Counted from the stretch's first letter, positions 1 through 8,593 are shown. The stretch: DNA of 64,000 nucleotides from an uncultured Mobiluncus sp. (GCF_943914685.1 NZ_CALUCZ010000002.1:1-64000); one strand, 5' to 3'. Numbers and translations: made by a program. Notes: generated by a model not told the origin, from the letters alone.

Positions 1-42
1 CAACCCTAAAACTGAACAAATAACCGTCCAACTTTCAGGGTT

Positions 43-165
43 CAGTACATTCAATTCGTCTTCGGTGTCATCAATCTTGCGCTATCATTGCTGTGCGTAG
101 CCCTAATCAGGAAAAAAGGGGATGAGAATTGCACACAAATGCACCTCTCACCCCTCATTTCTTTT
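43..165 (+). other. Possible decayed 3' end of a membrane-protein gene
   Basis: Frame 1 has stops at 7-9 and 13-15 and is then open to about 228. From about 43 it would encode a hydrophobic stretch (FVFGVINLALSLLCVALI) followed by a basic tail (RKKGD), which resembles the last membrane helix of a transporter such as an MFS protein. No start codon or upstream domain is in the window. It may be a remnant, or the tail of a frameshifted gene to the left. This is a weak call based on hydropathy only. Confidence 0.2.
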
Positions 166-207
166 GAAACGCTAGAACAAGACCCCTATTCTTGCCCTAG
201 CGTTTTC
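165..207. terminator. Stem-loop after the ABC exporter-fold genes
   Basis: GAAACGCTAG (166-175) pairs with CTAGCGTTTTC (197-207), with a further short AACAAG/CTTG pairing inside. It lies 3 bases past the stop of the last minus-strand gene of the RiPP operon and fits a transcription terminator. There is no long T-run on the minus strand, so it could act in either direction. Confidence 0.5.
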
Positions 208-209
208 AA

Positions 210-1937
210 CTACTTTGCCGGTATCTGATCTCCTAACAGTTTGCGGTAAACATCATTACTGATCAGCTCGTCGTGAGTCCCGTGAGCAACAATCTTTCCA
301 GCATCAAGAACCACGATGCTGTCAGCAATTCGGATAGAAGCAAGCCGGTGAGCGATGACTATCGTGGCACGTCCCGAACGTAACTGCTTCACGTGAGCCG
401 CGATTTGAGCTTCGAGGAACGGGTCGATATTCGCCAATGGTTCATCAAGAATCAACAACTCAGGGTTACGCAAAATTGCTCTAGCGATACCAATCCGTTG
501 CCGCTCTCCTCCAGATAAGGTTGCTCCTCGATCACCAACTCGAGCATCTAAACCACCCAGAGATTCAACAAGATTCCCAATTTGCGCCGCTTGGAGTGCC
601 TGCCACATGTCGTCATCGCTGGCTTCAGGGCGAGCCAGCGCCAGATTATTACGGATAGATCCAGCGAAAATATGACAATCCTGAGGGATCAGCGCCAGCT
701 CTTGCCGGTAGGTATCAGGCTGGCGGCCACGCAGATCAACCCCGTCAAATCGCATTACCCCCTGGTCAGGATCAAGGAAACGCATTACCAGATTAGCGAA
801 TGTGGTTTTACCGGCACCTGAGGCTCCAACAATCGCTATCGAGCATTCTGGGCGCACGGCAACAGAAACGTCTTTTAGCACCGTGTGATCCTCATAAGCG
901 AAAGACACTTCCGACGCTACCAGTGACCCTGCCTCACCAGAGTGTTCCTCAACCTCAATCGGCTCGCTCGGGATAGGGTCTTTAGCATCAAGAATCTCAT
1001 TAATCCGCCCAGCACAGGCACCGAGTTCCCCAAACTTACCCAGCATTCCAACCAGAGTAAGAGCTGGCGCAGTGCTCATCCCTGCCAAAACAACAGCAAC
1101 TGGCAACAAGGCACCATCAAGCTCTCCATCGAGTACTCGACCGGTGAGAATAATCAACAGAAGCGTCGAACAAGCAGACGTCGAGATTCCGGCATATGCC
1201 CCTTCCCAAGCCCGTCGCAGAGCCTGACGGTTCATTACTTGCTGTACTCGCCGCGTCAAACCATCAATAATGGTATGCTGCTTGGCGACCATTCCTAGAG
1301 AACGCAGCTCTCGTTGCCCCTGGATTGAATCGAGCACAGCGATCCGCAAATCAACCAGAGCATGCCTTAGTGCGCTCCCTTGCTTTTGCTGAATAGGTAA
1401 CAGCAAAAGAGGCAGGCTGATCATGGTTACCACTGGGAACACCATAACCAACCCAACTGGACCGATTAGCCAGCATAAAAATGCAATGAAAATCGATGGG
1501 CTAACAATTGCGCAAATAATGGTTGAGGCGGTATGGGCATAAAACCATTCAAGTTTCTCAGCATCATCCATAGCTGCTGAGGCCACATCACCGGTGCGCC
1601 TACCAGCTAAGCCGACCGGAGCGATTCGCTTAATTGCTTGGTAAATGTGAACCCGGAATGTATGCAAAATCCGGTAAGCAACCTCATGCGACCACCACAC
1701 TTCAAGTAAAGTTGTCAACCCATGAGCCGCAACCAGGCCTAATAAAAGTCCGACTAGACCGGATAGCTGGGTATTCACATCTCTTAGGAACTGGGTCGAG
1801 ATCCACACCGATGTCACGGTAACCCCAACCAGAGTGATCTGAGCCAACGCTGTCACAACGGTAGAAGCTACAAACAACGGCAGGCATTCACGCAGTCTGC
1901 GCATCAACCGCACCATGTGCGAAAGAGTCTGAGCCAT
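210..1937 (-). CDS. Exporter-fold ABC transporter subunit (membrane domain plus ATPase), second of a pair
   Basis: A 575-residue half-transporter with an N-terminal six-helix membrane domain (about residues 20-310) and a C-terminal nucleotide-binding domain. Visible motifs are Walker A GASGAGKTT, Q-loop region IPQDCHIFAG, signature LSGGERQR, Walker B LLILDEP and H-loop AHRL. I chose ATG at 1937 because AGAGAGGAG precedes it at good spacing; an upstream in-frame start at 2015 would overlap the previous gene by 77 bases. It starts 1 base after that gene's stop, so the two are co-translated and probably form a heterodimer. In RiPP clusters such pairs usually export the product, but the same fold in IrtAB and YbtPQ imports ferric siderophores. 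Direction here is open. Confidence 0.88.
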   Translation of the reverse strand: MAQTLSHMVRLMRRLRECLPLFVASTVVTALAQITLVGVTVTSVWISTQFLRDVNTQLSGLVGLLLGLVAAHGLTTLLEVWWSHEVAYRILHTFRVHIYQAIKRIAPVGLAGRRTGDVASAAMDDAEKLEWFYAHTASTIICAIVSPSIFIAFLCWLIGPVGLVMVFPVVTMISLPLLLLPIQQKQGSALRHALVDLRIAVLDSIQGQRELRSLGMVAKQHTIIDGLTRRVQQVMNRQALRRAWEGAYAGISTSACSTLLLIILTGRVLDGELDGALLPVAVVLAGMSTAPALTLVGMLGKFGELGACAGRINEILDAKDPIPSEPIEVEEHSGEAGSLVASEVSFAYEDHTVLKDVSVAVRPECSIAIVGASGAGKTTFANLVMRFLDPDQGVMRFDGVDLRGRQPDTYRQELALIPQDCHIFAGSIRNNLALARPEASDDDMWQALQAAQIGNLVESLGGLDARVGDRGATLSGGERQRIGIARAILRNPELLILDEPLANIDPFLEAQIAAHVKQLRSGRATIVIAHRLASIRIADSIVVLDAGKIVAHGTHDELISNDVYRKLLGDQIPAK

Positions 1938-1938
1938 G

Positions 1939-3756
1939 CTAGTTTTCTCCTCTCTGTGCCGCCACCAGCTCAGACCATGCCGAGCCAGGATCTTTCGCCA
2001 ATTCACTAGGGGCACCTGTACAGCTCACCCGACGATGCGCCAAAACCACGACTTTGTCAGATTTCGCTGCCGTATCTATCCGGTGCGTCACCACCACAAG
2101 AGTTAGTTCAGGATAGGCAGCTCTCAATTCACTTAGCAGTTGATGCTCTGTATAGGTATCAAGCGCTGATGTTGATTCGTCCAAAATCAAAATCTGTGTA
2201 CCGCGAATTAACGCTCTTGCGATAGCGAGACGCTGTTTTTGTCCACCCGACAGGTTTTTCGCATGTTCAAAAATCTCTACATCCAAAACACTGTCAGCAA
2301 CCGAATCCGAGCGAAGGCAATGCGAAGGTCGCTGCTCTGCCAAACGATTGTCGTCTAAGTCGCCATCACATTCGACGTGTAAGTTATCTGCGTGAGCAAT
2401 AGTCAAAGCCTTCATCATGTCGGCCTCACTAGCCTGAGGATTGGCACTCAGTAAAATCTCGCGGATAGTGCCGGGGAAAATAATCGGCTCTTGCGGAACA
2501 AGGGTCACCAGCTTGGTTACCTCATCAACCGATGGCTGTAACCCAAACACCTTGATATCGCCATTGGCAGGCTGATCATAGCCAATCAGCAGCCCCAATG
2601 CAGTTGATTTACCAGACCCAGACAATCCCACAATCGATGTCGTTTTACCCGTTTCAATATCGAAGCTCATCTGCTCAATCGCCGGCTTGCTGCTTCCCAA
2701 ATATGTGTAGGTGACGTTATCAAAAACTATCCCCAAACTAGGGTTAGATACTGTCTCAATTACCTGACCGTGCTCAGGCTGGTCAGACTCCTTATCGTCT
2801 GGCGGGATCCGGGTGAAAAGCTCATTCATTGACGGCAAAGCCGAGATACCGAAAAATGACTCATGCCAACACGATGAAAGCTGGTTAAACGGCCGAAACA
2901 TTTCAACAGATAGCAACGTTACAAAGAACAATTGCCCAAGTTCCATACTGCCGGTGCGCACCTGGGCAATCGCTATGAGCAAAGCTAATGCAGGGCCAAG
3001 TACTTTCATCATCCCACTCAACCCTGTCTCGCCCAAGGAAAGACGAAGCTGACCCAAGGTAGAGGTCAACAGCTCACGAGACTGCCGATTTAACCTGTCG
3101 CCATAGGAATCGGCAGCGCCAAATGACTTCAAAGTAGCCATGCCCATCATTGCGTCAATGAAATCGGCATTTAATGTCTCATACGCAGCCCAATGGGACT
3201 GCCCGCGCTCAGCTAATGCTTTATCCCATAATCTGGGAATCGCTACTACGGCAACGCCACAGACCAGCAACACCAGCGCTATCCACACGCTCACGCGGGC
3301 CAAGGTAATAGTCAAAACCAAAGCCGTCATAGCCGTGACAGCCAACTGGGTGAAATATTTGACAAAATAAGGCTCGATAGCTTCCACACCGTCAGTGATA
3401 ACAGACTGAAGATTCCCTGAGCGGCCAAGCCCCACCCGCATCGGGCCTTGACGATCCAGTTCTTTGAGCAACGAACGGCGAAGATTGCCCTTCACCACCA
3501 AACCCGCCCGATTTTGTACTAACTGCCCGCACACATCAATTAAAGGCCGTACTACAAGCAAAACGGCAATCACGGCGATAAGGGGGACAATCACTGAAAA
3601 GCGTCGCAGCCCCAGCAGTTCGGTAAACAGGCTTGCGTTCAACCAGGCAGCTGCCACGTACAGGGCAGACACAACCATTCCTATCACAATAGGCGGAATC
3701 AACAGCCATACCGTCAGCCCTGCCGCTGCCATAACGCGTCGTTGTTGGGTAAACAT
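1939..3756 (-). CDS. Exporter-fold ABC transporter subunit, first of a pair
   Basis: A 605-residue half-transporter with a membrane domain over about residues 15-310 and an ATPase domain over about 350-600. Visible motifs are Walker A GLSGSGKST, Q-loop VPQEPIIFPG, signature LSGGQKQR, Walker B ILILDES and H-loop THRI. An insert of about 25 residues rich in Asp, Ser and Arg lies between the Q-loop and the signature, which is unusual. ATG 3756 follows AGAAGGAGAAGG. The gene starts 27 bases after the YcaO gene and ends 1 base before its partner, so it belongs to the precursor-ycaO-ABC-ABC operon. It should pair with the 210-1937 product to move the modified peptide or its metal complex. Confidence 0.88.
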   Translation of the reverse strand: MFTQQRRVMAAAGLTVWLLIPPIVIGMVVSALYVAAAWLNASLFTELLGLRRFSVIVPLIAVIAVLLVVRPLIDVCGQLVQNRAGLVVKGNLRRSLLKELDRQGPMRVGLGRSGNLQSVITDGVEAIEPYFVKYFTQLAVTAMTALVLTITLARVSVWIALVLLVCGVAVVAIPRLWDKALAERGQSHWAAYETLNADFIDAMMGMATLKSFGAADSYGDRLNRQSRELLTSTLGQLRLSLGETGLSGMMKVLGPALALLIAIAQVRTGSMELGQLFFVTLLSVEMFRPFNQLSSCWHESFFGISALPSMNELFTRIPPDDKESDQPEHGQVIETVSNPSLGIVFDNVTYTYLGSSKPAIEQMSFDIETGKTTSIVGLSGSGKSTALGLLIGYDQPANGDIKVFGLQPSVDEVTKLVTLVPQEPIIFPGTIREILLSANPQASEADMMKALTIAHADNLHVECDGDLDDNRLAEQRPSHCLRSDSVADSVLDVEIFEHAKNLSGGQKQRLAIARALIRGTQILILDESTSALDTYTEHQLLSELRAAYPELTLVVVTHRIDTAAKSDKVVVLAHRRVSCTGAPSELAKDPGSAWSELVAAQRGEN

Positions 3757-3783
3757 CCTTCTCCTTCTATAACGACACCACGC

Positions 3784-6009
3784 CTAAGCGTGCGGCATCG
3801 GGAAATTATTAATGCATTCTTCGTCCAGAGGCTTTTCACGCCACCCCAGTGTGACGGCCTCATTGACCACAACGCCGTTACCAAGATAAGGGAATGCAGC
3901 TGGCGTGTTGCCAACAGTTCCCGGTACCAGCGTCCTAATGACTTTCAATCCGCACGAAGCTACATCTGGTGAAGTAATGTCAACTACAATGACACGTTTG
4001 CCGCGATTGCGAACTATCTCTAAATATGTCTTCAAGGAAGAATCCGGCAGTTCATTTACTGTCTGAGGATCTCTTGCTGGCGTAACATCAAGCAAGGGTG
4101 CAACGCGATCTACCGCTCTTGGGTCAAGAAAAACTTCCTGCTGGACTAATAAATCATCAACATCTTTGAGATCTGGACGAAAGTCGTCTAAGTAGCGCCT
4201 GTCCTCACGCCATGCCTTATAGGATCGTCCTGGTAACAGTCCGTCTCGTATAGCCGACCAGTGAATACCGTTGGGGTTTTTCAAGTCGTGCGCTCCTTCT
4301 TGGAGAGTGAGCGCCTCACTCCACGCTTTCAATGCGGCTTCGGCTAACGTGGACCGACAGGAAAACCCAACGTGAACCAGCTTGGATGTGTCGTTATGAA
4401 CTACACCTGCCGCCACAGGAACATTGAACGTGTTATCTAAATGAATCAGCGCCGGGCGCAGATTTTCTTGAGCCCCTTCGAATAACGACAGCTGTGCTTG
4501 ACTAAGTCTAACGTGTGGCAGTGGCTGTTTATTAAGCCACCACACCATGGTGGCATGCCGTTCTATTACCTCGCTCAAACCAGAAAGGATAGCTTGTTCT
4601 TCGGTTATCCCGGCAGCCACACCTGCAAACGCCGGAAAATTAATACGCGGCTGATGTCGATTTTGCCGTATATGCCAGTTGACATAAACAAGCGATGCTG
4701 GGACATAGACTGCACTGTCATCATCTAAATATCGTCCTTCGACCCAGCCAATTCTCACATCGGCAGTCATAGGTTGGAAGGGAAACCCGGTGGTTTCATA
4801 CTGCTTTGATGAGAAAAGCACCAGTTCGCGAGGGTCCAACGCCGGAAATCCACGTCTGAGTAGTTCGTTATAACTGGCGTATTGTACTGGTTTGAGATCA
4901 ACGAGGTTAGAACAGTATCGTTCTACCGACTCTCCAATCGCAGCGTAAAAGTTCTGGTCACGAACATTCTCGATCTCATTTTCGCTCGCTTGCGCAGGCG
5001 CAACACTTGAGCCTTGACAAAACACGGTATTAACGTAACCAGACATTTTTGATAGATCAGTAGTTCGAGCCTGTGTTGTTACCAAAGTTGGAGGCATGAG
5101 GGACGAATGTTTAACCGTAGTTAATTCTCTTACGACACCATAGAGCCGGTCTACAAGAAACGTGGGGGGATGAACCGGCTTCATTGTATCCGGCGGATTA
5201 ACAAAATTGATTGGAAGTACGGGATGGATGACGAGATCGGAGTTGGGTTTGATTTCCCAGACGGTATCAAATACGGAACTCTGATTCTGATCGACTTGTT
5301 CATTAGAGCAGATATGGCTAACCAATTCGGCGCATTCTTCTATCAACGTAGGGGACTGTGTGATAAATTCGAGAAAGCTCCCACGTAACGCAGGTTGCAA
5401 GGACGCGGCAAAAACCTCCTCTTTTATAGAGTTTGCGCGTTCCCGTGCCAGGCAGTCGCTGTAATTCGCGCCGCGACCTTCGACAACGACTGGTCCTACC
5501 CGAAGTGAACACCCTTCATAATCGATGGGGATCCAAGATACATTTGATTCGTTGAGTGTCTGCAATTCGGAATCAAACAGCATCCGCGATTGAGTGGATC
5601 TGCATACGACTAGAAAACCCCCATGAAACACCTCATAGGAGCATTCTCTGGGGTTTCGATCCGAATAGGCACATTTAACCCCTTTGTTCAGTAGTGCGAG
5701 CACTAGAGCCTTTCCGAATGACTCATCTCCGCAAACGAGAACGTCTATCGAGCCATGTGCTCTCGGTACGGTCACTTTGCTTGCTGCTGTCGGTGGTTTT
5801 TTCAGTGAAGTGTGTTTAGCGAGCGCTGAGTACAAAGGAGTTCCGAGAACTTCACTTGTACAGCATCCTTTTGCTTTATCGAAAACTTCAGCGAGGAATA
5901 CAGCATCAGCTTGAAGTATAAGCTGAGTCCCATCGGCGCAGGTTAACAGGGTTCGAGATTGATCTAAAACTCTTAGTTCGGCACAAATATCGAGCAGTTG
6001 GCTTTCCAT
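3784..6009 (-). CDS. Fused TOMM leader-binding (E1-like/RRE) and YcaO cyclodehydratase
   Basis: A 741-residue protein that should convert Cys, Ser and Thr of a ribosomal peptide into azoline rings using ATP. Residues 1 to about 270 look like the leader-binding and E1-like part: a Rossmann-like VLVCGDESFGKAL near 90-102, then WIPIDYEGC and YSDCLARER near 159-191. The rest is a YcaO domain. Acidic nucleotide-binding motifs are AIGESVERYC (357-366) and GLSEVIERHA (477-486). The C-terminus is NNFPMPHA, a degenerate form of the PxPxP tail of azoline-forming YcaO proteins. C and D domains in one chain match the fused cyclodehydratase type. The precursor gene lies 91 bases upstream, separated by a stem-loop. 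No flavin dehydrogenase gene is nearby. Confidence 0.85.
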   Translation of the reverse strand: MESQLLDICAELRVLDQSRTLLTCADGTQLILQADAVFLAEVFDKAKGCCTSEVLGTPLYSALAKHTSLKKPPTAASKVTVPRAHGSIDVLVCGDESFGKALVLALLNKGVKCAYSDRNPRECSYEVFHGGFLVVCRSTQSRMLFDSELQTLNESNVSWIPIDYEGCSLRVGPVVVEGRGANYSDCLARERANSIKEEVFAASLQPALRGSFLEFITQSPTLIEECAELVSHICSNEQVDQNQSSVFDTVWEIKPNSDLVIHPVLPINFVNPPDTMKPVHPPTFLVDRLYGVVRELTTVKHSSLMPPTLVTTQARTTDLSKMSGYVNTVFCQGSSVAPAQASENEIENVRDQNFYAAIGESVERYCSNLVDLKPVQYASYNELLRRGFPALDPRELVLFSSKQYETTGFPFQPMTADVRIGWVEGRYLDDDSAVYVPASLVYVNWHIRQNRHQPRINFPAFAGVAAGITEEQAILSGLSEVIERHATMVWWLNKQPLPHVRLSQAQLSLFEGAQENLRPALIHLDNTFNVPVAAGVVHNDTSKLVHVGFSCRSTLAEAALKAWSEALTLQEGAHDLKNPNGIHWSAIRDGLLPGRSYKAWREDRRYLDDFRPDLKDVDDLLVQQEVFLDPRAVDRVAPLLDVTPARDPQTVNELPDSSLKTYLEIVRNRGKRVIVVDITSPDVASCGLKVIRTLVPGTVGNTPAAFPYLGNGVVVNEAVTLGWREKPLDEECINNFPMPHA

Positions 6010-6044
6010 TCAAGTCTTTCAATTGATTTCATAGCTGGTCTGAC

Positions 6045-6086
6045 GCTGGCATCTCGCACCAGTGGCGAGATAACCAACGCCAGCGC
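6045..6086 (-). terminator. Stem-loop between the precursor gene and ycaO
   Basis: GCTGGC (6045-6050) plus ATCTCGC pair with GCGAGAT and GCCAGC (6081-6086), leaving a 7-base AACCAAC bulge. It sits between the small precursor gene and the enzyme gene. In RiPP operons such structures let the precursor be made in excess over the enzymes by partial termination or by protecting the upstream RNA. There is no T-run, so it would be a partial attenuator. The structure is seen; the role is inferred. Confidence 0.5.
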
Positions 6087-6100
6087 CAGGCCTTATGCGG

Positions 6101-6205
6101 TTACGACCACGCGATGGTGTTCGTAGTCCGAGCATGATGGCAGTGAGGAACCGTGATTTGGTCGGTGGATTCCTCTTGAACTTCGACAATGACGAGATTT
6201 TCCAT
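6101..6205 (-). CDS. Putative RiPP (TOMM) precursor peptide, 34 residues
   Basis: This small gene lies just upstream of the YcaO gene on the same strand. The N-terminal half is a hydrophobic-acidic leader-like stretch (MENLVIVEVQEESTD). The second half (PHCHHARTTNTIAWS) carries Cys, three Thr and a C-terminal Ser that could be cyclised, three His and one Trp. LVIVEV could form the beta strand held by the leader-binding domain. AGGAGG (6211-6217) is only 2 bases from a first ATG at 6208 and 5 bases from the second at 6205, so I chose 6205; the other start adds one Met. The strong Shine-Dalgarno sequence, the position and the residue content all fit a precursor. No homologue was checked, and the leader/core border (after Val or Pro) is a guess. 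Confidence 0.75.
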   Translation of the reverse strand: MENLVIVEVQEESTDQITVPHCHHARTTNTIAWS

Positions 6206-6210
6206 CATCG

Positions 6211-6217
6211 CCTCCTT
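6211..6217 (-). promoter_or_regulatory. Strong ribosome binding site of the precursor gene
   Basis: The minus strand reads AAGGAGG, nearly a full anti-SD match, followed by CGATGATG. It is much stronger than the site before ycaO and fits high expression of the precursor peptide. Its spacing favours the second of the two tandem ATG codons. Confidence 0.7.
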
Positions 6218-6259
6218 TCTGGTTGTGGAGTGAGAGACAGACTTGCCTCTGATTTTGTC

Positions 6260-6278
6260 TTAGTGTAGGCTACCCTAA
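6260..6278. promoter_or_regulatory. DtxR/IdeR-like iron box in the divergent RiPP promoter
   Basis: TTAGTGTAGGCTACCCTAA matches 16 of 19 positions of the DtxR/IdeR consensus TTAGGTTAGSCTAACCTAA. It is nearly palindromic: the two 10-base arms, starting one base outside, differ at one position. It lies about 55 bases before the precursor start on the minus strand and 43 bases before the hydrolase start on the plus strand. One bound repressor could therefore shut both operons when iron is plentiful. The site is seen; regulation by a DtxR-family protein is inferred, and no dtxR gene is in the window. Confidence 0.75.
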
Positions 6279-6321
6279 GTACATGATACGACAGAAGCTA
6301 CTCCCGAACAACCTCACTTAG

Positions 6322-7545
6322 ATGAAGAACCGAAACGACTCCAGCCAACAACCTGATGTGACACGCGTGCGAACTAGTCCGCGCGTGTCCGGACCAGTTC
6401 GGGTACGTGGGTCCATCCGGGTGTCGCACGGTTTTACCATGTTTGTCTCTTGGCGGATTCGAGAGAAAAAACGGGAAATATATGGGGGATGGATTGACGC
6501 TAACTGCGCGATTGCGATCCTAGACGACCGTGGCGTGCGAACCTATCAAGCTGGGGAGTTCTTCCCGCCAGGTTGCTTTATCGAACCCGTGGAAGATTCG
6601 ATACATGGCTGGGTCATGAGGGTGTCGTCTTTCCTGCTCCCGGAAGTGCAATTCGCTATTGAGGCAGATGGCAGCTTAGCCGAGATTTCATCCACACCAT
6701 ATCCTTTTTCCGTAAGCGTGAAACACCGCCGCATTAACTCGGTATCTACTGACGGGACACGTATCCCAGTTGACTGTTATGGCGAGCTTGAGCAATGTAG
6801 CCCTACATTTGTTCATGTCTATGGAGGGTTTGGTAAATCCAACACAAGTTTCTTTTCCTCACAGATTGCAAGCCGATGGCTTGACCAAGGATTCAATATA
6901 GCGCTCATCCATACCCGCGGCGGTGCAGAGTATGGAACTGCTTGGCATGAGCAAGCACGCCTTCAGGGACGTGCGCTAGTGCGTTATGACGTTGAGAGCG
7001 CTATCCACACCCTACAGGATCAAAAAGTCTGCACACCACAGCAAACATTCTTACATGGTATGTCTCATGGAGCACTTGTTGTTGCATCTACTGCAATGCA
7101 TTCTCCCAGCCTTGCAAGCAATTACTTGTGCCGAGTACCCATAGCAAATACGCGCAATATTCATATCGACGATCTTAGCCATAAATGGATTACCGAATAT
7201 GGCGATTCCAGAGTGTCAGATTGGGAAGCATTTATGAAAAAAGAAGATCCGATCGCAGTTTCGATCAACGGTTCTTTAAAAGACACCGCTTGGTTCATCT
7301 CAGCTTACGTAGACGATGAGGTGACACCTGTCTCTCACGCCGATTTGCTAGTTGAAAAACTCCGAGCAAACCTAGCCGCAGTAACCTACTACCGTTATTC
7401 GTCACCAGGAACACATCAAGGTGCCGTATCTAGTCAAGTTCGACAAGAGCATTCTGATCAGTTTTGGGACTATCTCACCACGCAGGCAGGTAAAACGAAC
7501 AAGCTGCTCTGCGAGCCTGCCCTCGCAGGTTCTCATGCGCGTTGA
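6322..7545 (+). CDS. Prolyl-oligopeptidase-like (S9) serine hydrolase of the RiPP cluster
   Basis: A 407-residue protein with a variable N-terminal half and a C-terminal alpha/beta-hydrolase domain. The oxyanion-side motif VYGGFG is near residue 167, the RGGAEYG motif typical of S9 follows near 199, and the nucleophile elbow is HGMSHGA with Ser near 248. Asp is near 332 (YVDDEV) and His near 365 (SPGTHQG), so a full catalytic triad is present. It is shorter than true prolyl oligopeptidases (about 700 residues), lacking a full propeller. It could remove the leader, trim the product, or act as an esterase or amidase that frees iron. There is no Shine-Dalgarno sequence before ATG 6322; a 12-codon frame from 6283 stops directly against it (TAGATG), so coupling or a nearly leaderless mRNA is possible. 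It is first in the importer operon. Confidence 0.8.
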   Translation: MKNRNDSSQQPDVTRVRTSPRVSGPVRVRGSIRVSHGFTMFVSWRIREKKREIYGGWIDANCAIAILDDRGVRTYQAGEFFPPGCFIEPVEDSIHGWVMRVSSFLLPEVQFAIEADGSLAEISSTPYPFSVSVKHRRINSVSTDGTRIPVDCYGELEQCSPTFVHVYGGFGKSNTSFFSSQIASRWLDQGFNIALIHTRGGAEYGTAWHEQARLQGRALVRYDVESAIHTLQDQKVCTPQQTFLHGMSHGALVVASTAMHSPSLASNYLCRVPIANTRNIHIDDLSHKWITEYGDSRVSDWEAFMKKEDPIAVSINGSLKDTAWFISAYVDDEVTPVSHADLLVEKLRANLAAVTYYRYSSPGTHQGAVSSQVRQEHSDQFWDYLTTQAGKTNKLLCEPALAGSHAR

Positions 7546-7559
7546 GGAAGTGAGATAAA

Positions 7560-8579
7560 GTGTTAGTTACTCGGCTACAACGTTCTCTGCTCTTAATCGC
7601 ACTTCTTGCATTGGTCTGCGTCTGCATAGTGTTTGGCATTTCTTTAGGCGCTACAGACATTTCAATTTCTTTGGTAATACAGGCTATTCGTGACATGTTG
7701 TTTAGCACTGTTGGTGGAGTGGATCAGCAAGTCATCACGGAAATTCGATTGCCGCGTGTTTTGCTGGGATTTGCAACAGGAGCTGGGCTGGCTATGTGTG
7801 GGCTTATCACCCAGTCACTATTGAGGAATCCATTGGGCGACCCTTACATTTTAGGTATCTCATCTGGAGCATCAACTGGAGCCGCTCTTGTCATTGTCTT
7901 AGGAAGTTCTCACGTATTTCTTGCTTCACTTGGTGTCACAGTTGGGGCATTTCTCGGAGCGCTTCTTGCTATGGTTTGTGTCGGTTTCCTTGCAAGTGCT
8001 GGAGGGCGTATCACTCCAGCACGGATTATTTTCGCTGGTATGGCTGTTAACTATTTTTTCTCAGCGCTCACGAGTCTAATCACGGTAACGGCCAAAAACG
8101 CTGCTGGGGCAAAGTCTGTTGTGTTCTGGATGCTCGGTTCGCTCACCTCAGCATCATGGAATGACGTATGGATAGCGACCATTTGTACAGCACTTGCCTT
8201 CGTATTGTTCTTTCTTATGGGACGTCGCGTTGATGTGCTAAATCTCGGGGACGATTGTGCAAGATCCTTGGGTACAAACCCTCGCATTTACCGGGCTTTA
8301 CTCATTTCAATCATAGCTTTCACTGTTGCAGTTCTCGTCTCGCTAACTGGAGCAATCGGGTTTATTGGGTTAGTCATTCCACATCTTGTCAGATTGCTTG
8401 TTGGATCAACTACTAGAAATACACTACCCGTGGCTATGTTAGCTGGCGGAATTCTCGTTGTCGTGGCAGATTTGTGTGCCCGTCTAATTATTCGTCCAGC
8501 AGAACTACCCATCGGAATCCTCACGGCCTTAGTGGGCACGCCGATGTTGATGGCTTTAATCAAGAAGAACGCACAATAA
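7560..8579 (+). CDS. FecCD-family iron-siderophore/haem/cobalamin ABC permease
   Basis: A 339-residue integral membrane protein with about ten hydrophobic segments. It has family signatures such as RLPRVLLGFATGAGLAMCG near the start and TGAIGFIGLVIPHLVRLL near residue 265, the region that docks to the ATPase. GTG 7560 follows GAGGAAG. It lies 14 bases after the hydrolase gene and 14 before the lipoprotein gene, in one operon behind the iron box. It would form the homodimeric channel of a type II importer. A single permease gene is enough for the family. Confidence 0.92.
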   Translation: MLVTRLQRSLLLIALLALVCVCIVFGISLGATDISISLVIQAIRDMLFSTVGGVDQQVITEIRLPRVLLGFATGAGLAMCGLITQSLLRNPLGDPYILGISSGASTGAALVIVLGSSHVFLASLGVTVGAFLGALLAMVCVGFLASAGGRITPARIIFAGMAVNYFFSALTSLITVTAKNAAGAKSVVFWMLGSLTSASWNDVWIATICTALAFVLFFLMGRRVDVLNLGDDCARSLGTNPRIYRALLISIIAFTVAVLVSLTGAIGFIGLVIPHLVRLLVGSTTRNTLPVAMLAGGILVVVADLCARLIIRPAELPIGILTALVGTPMLMALIKKNAQ

Positions 8580-8593
8580 CCAAAGGAGAAACA

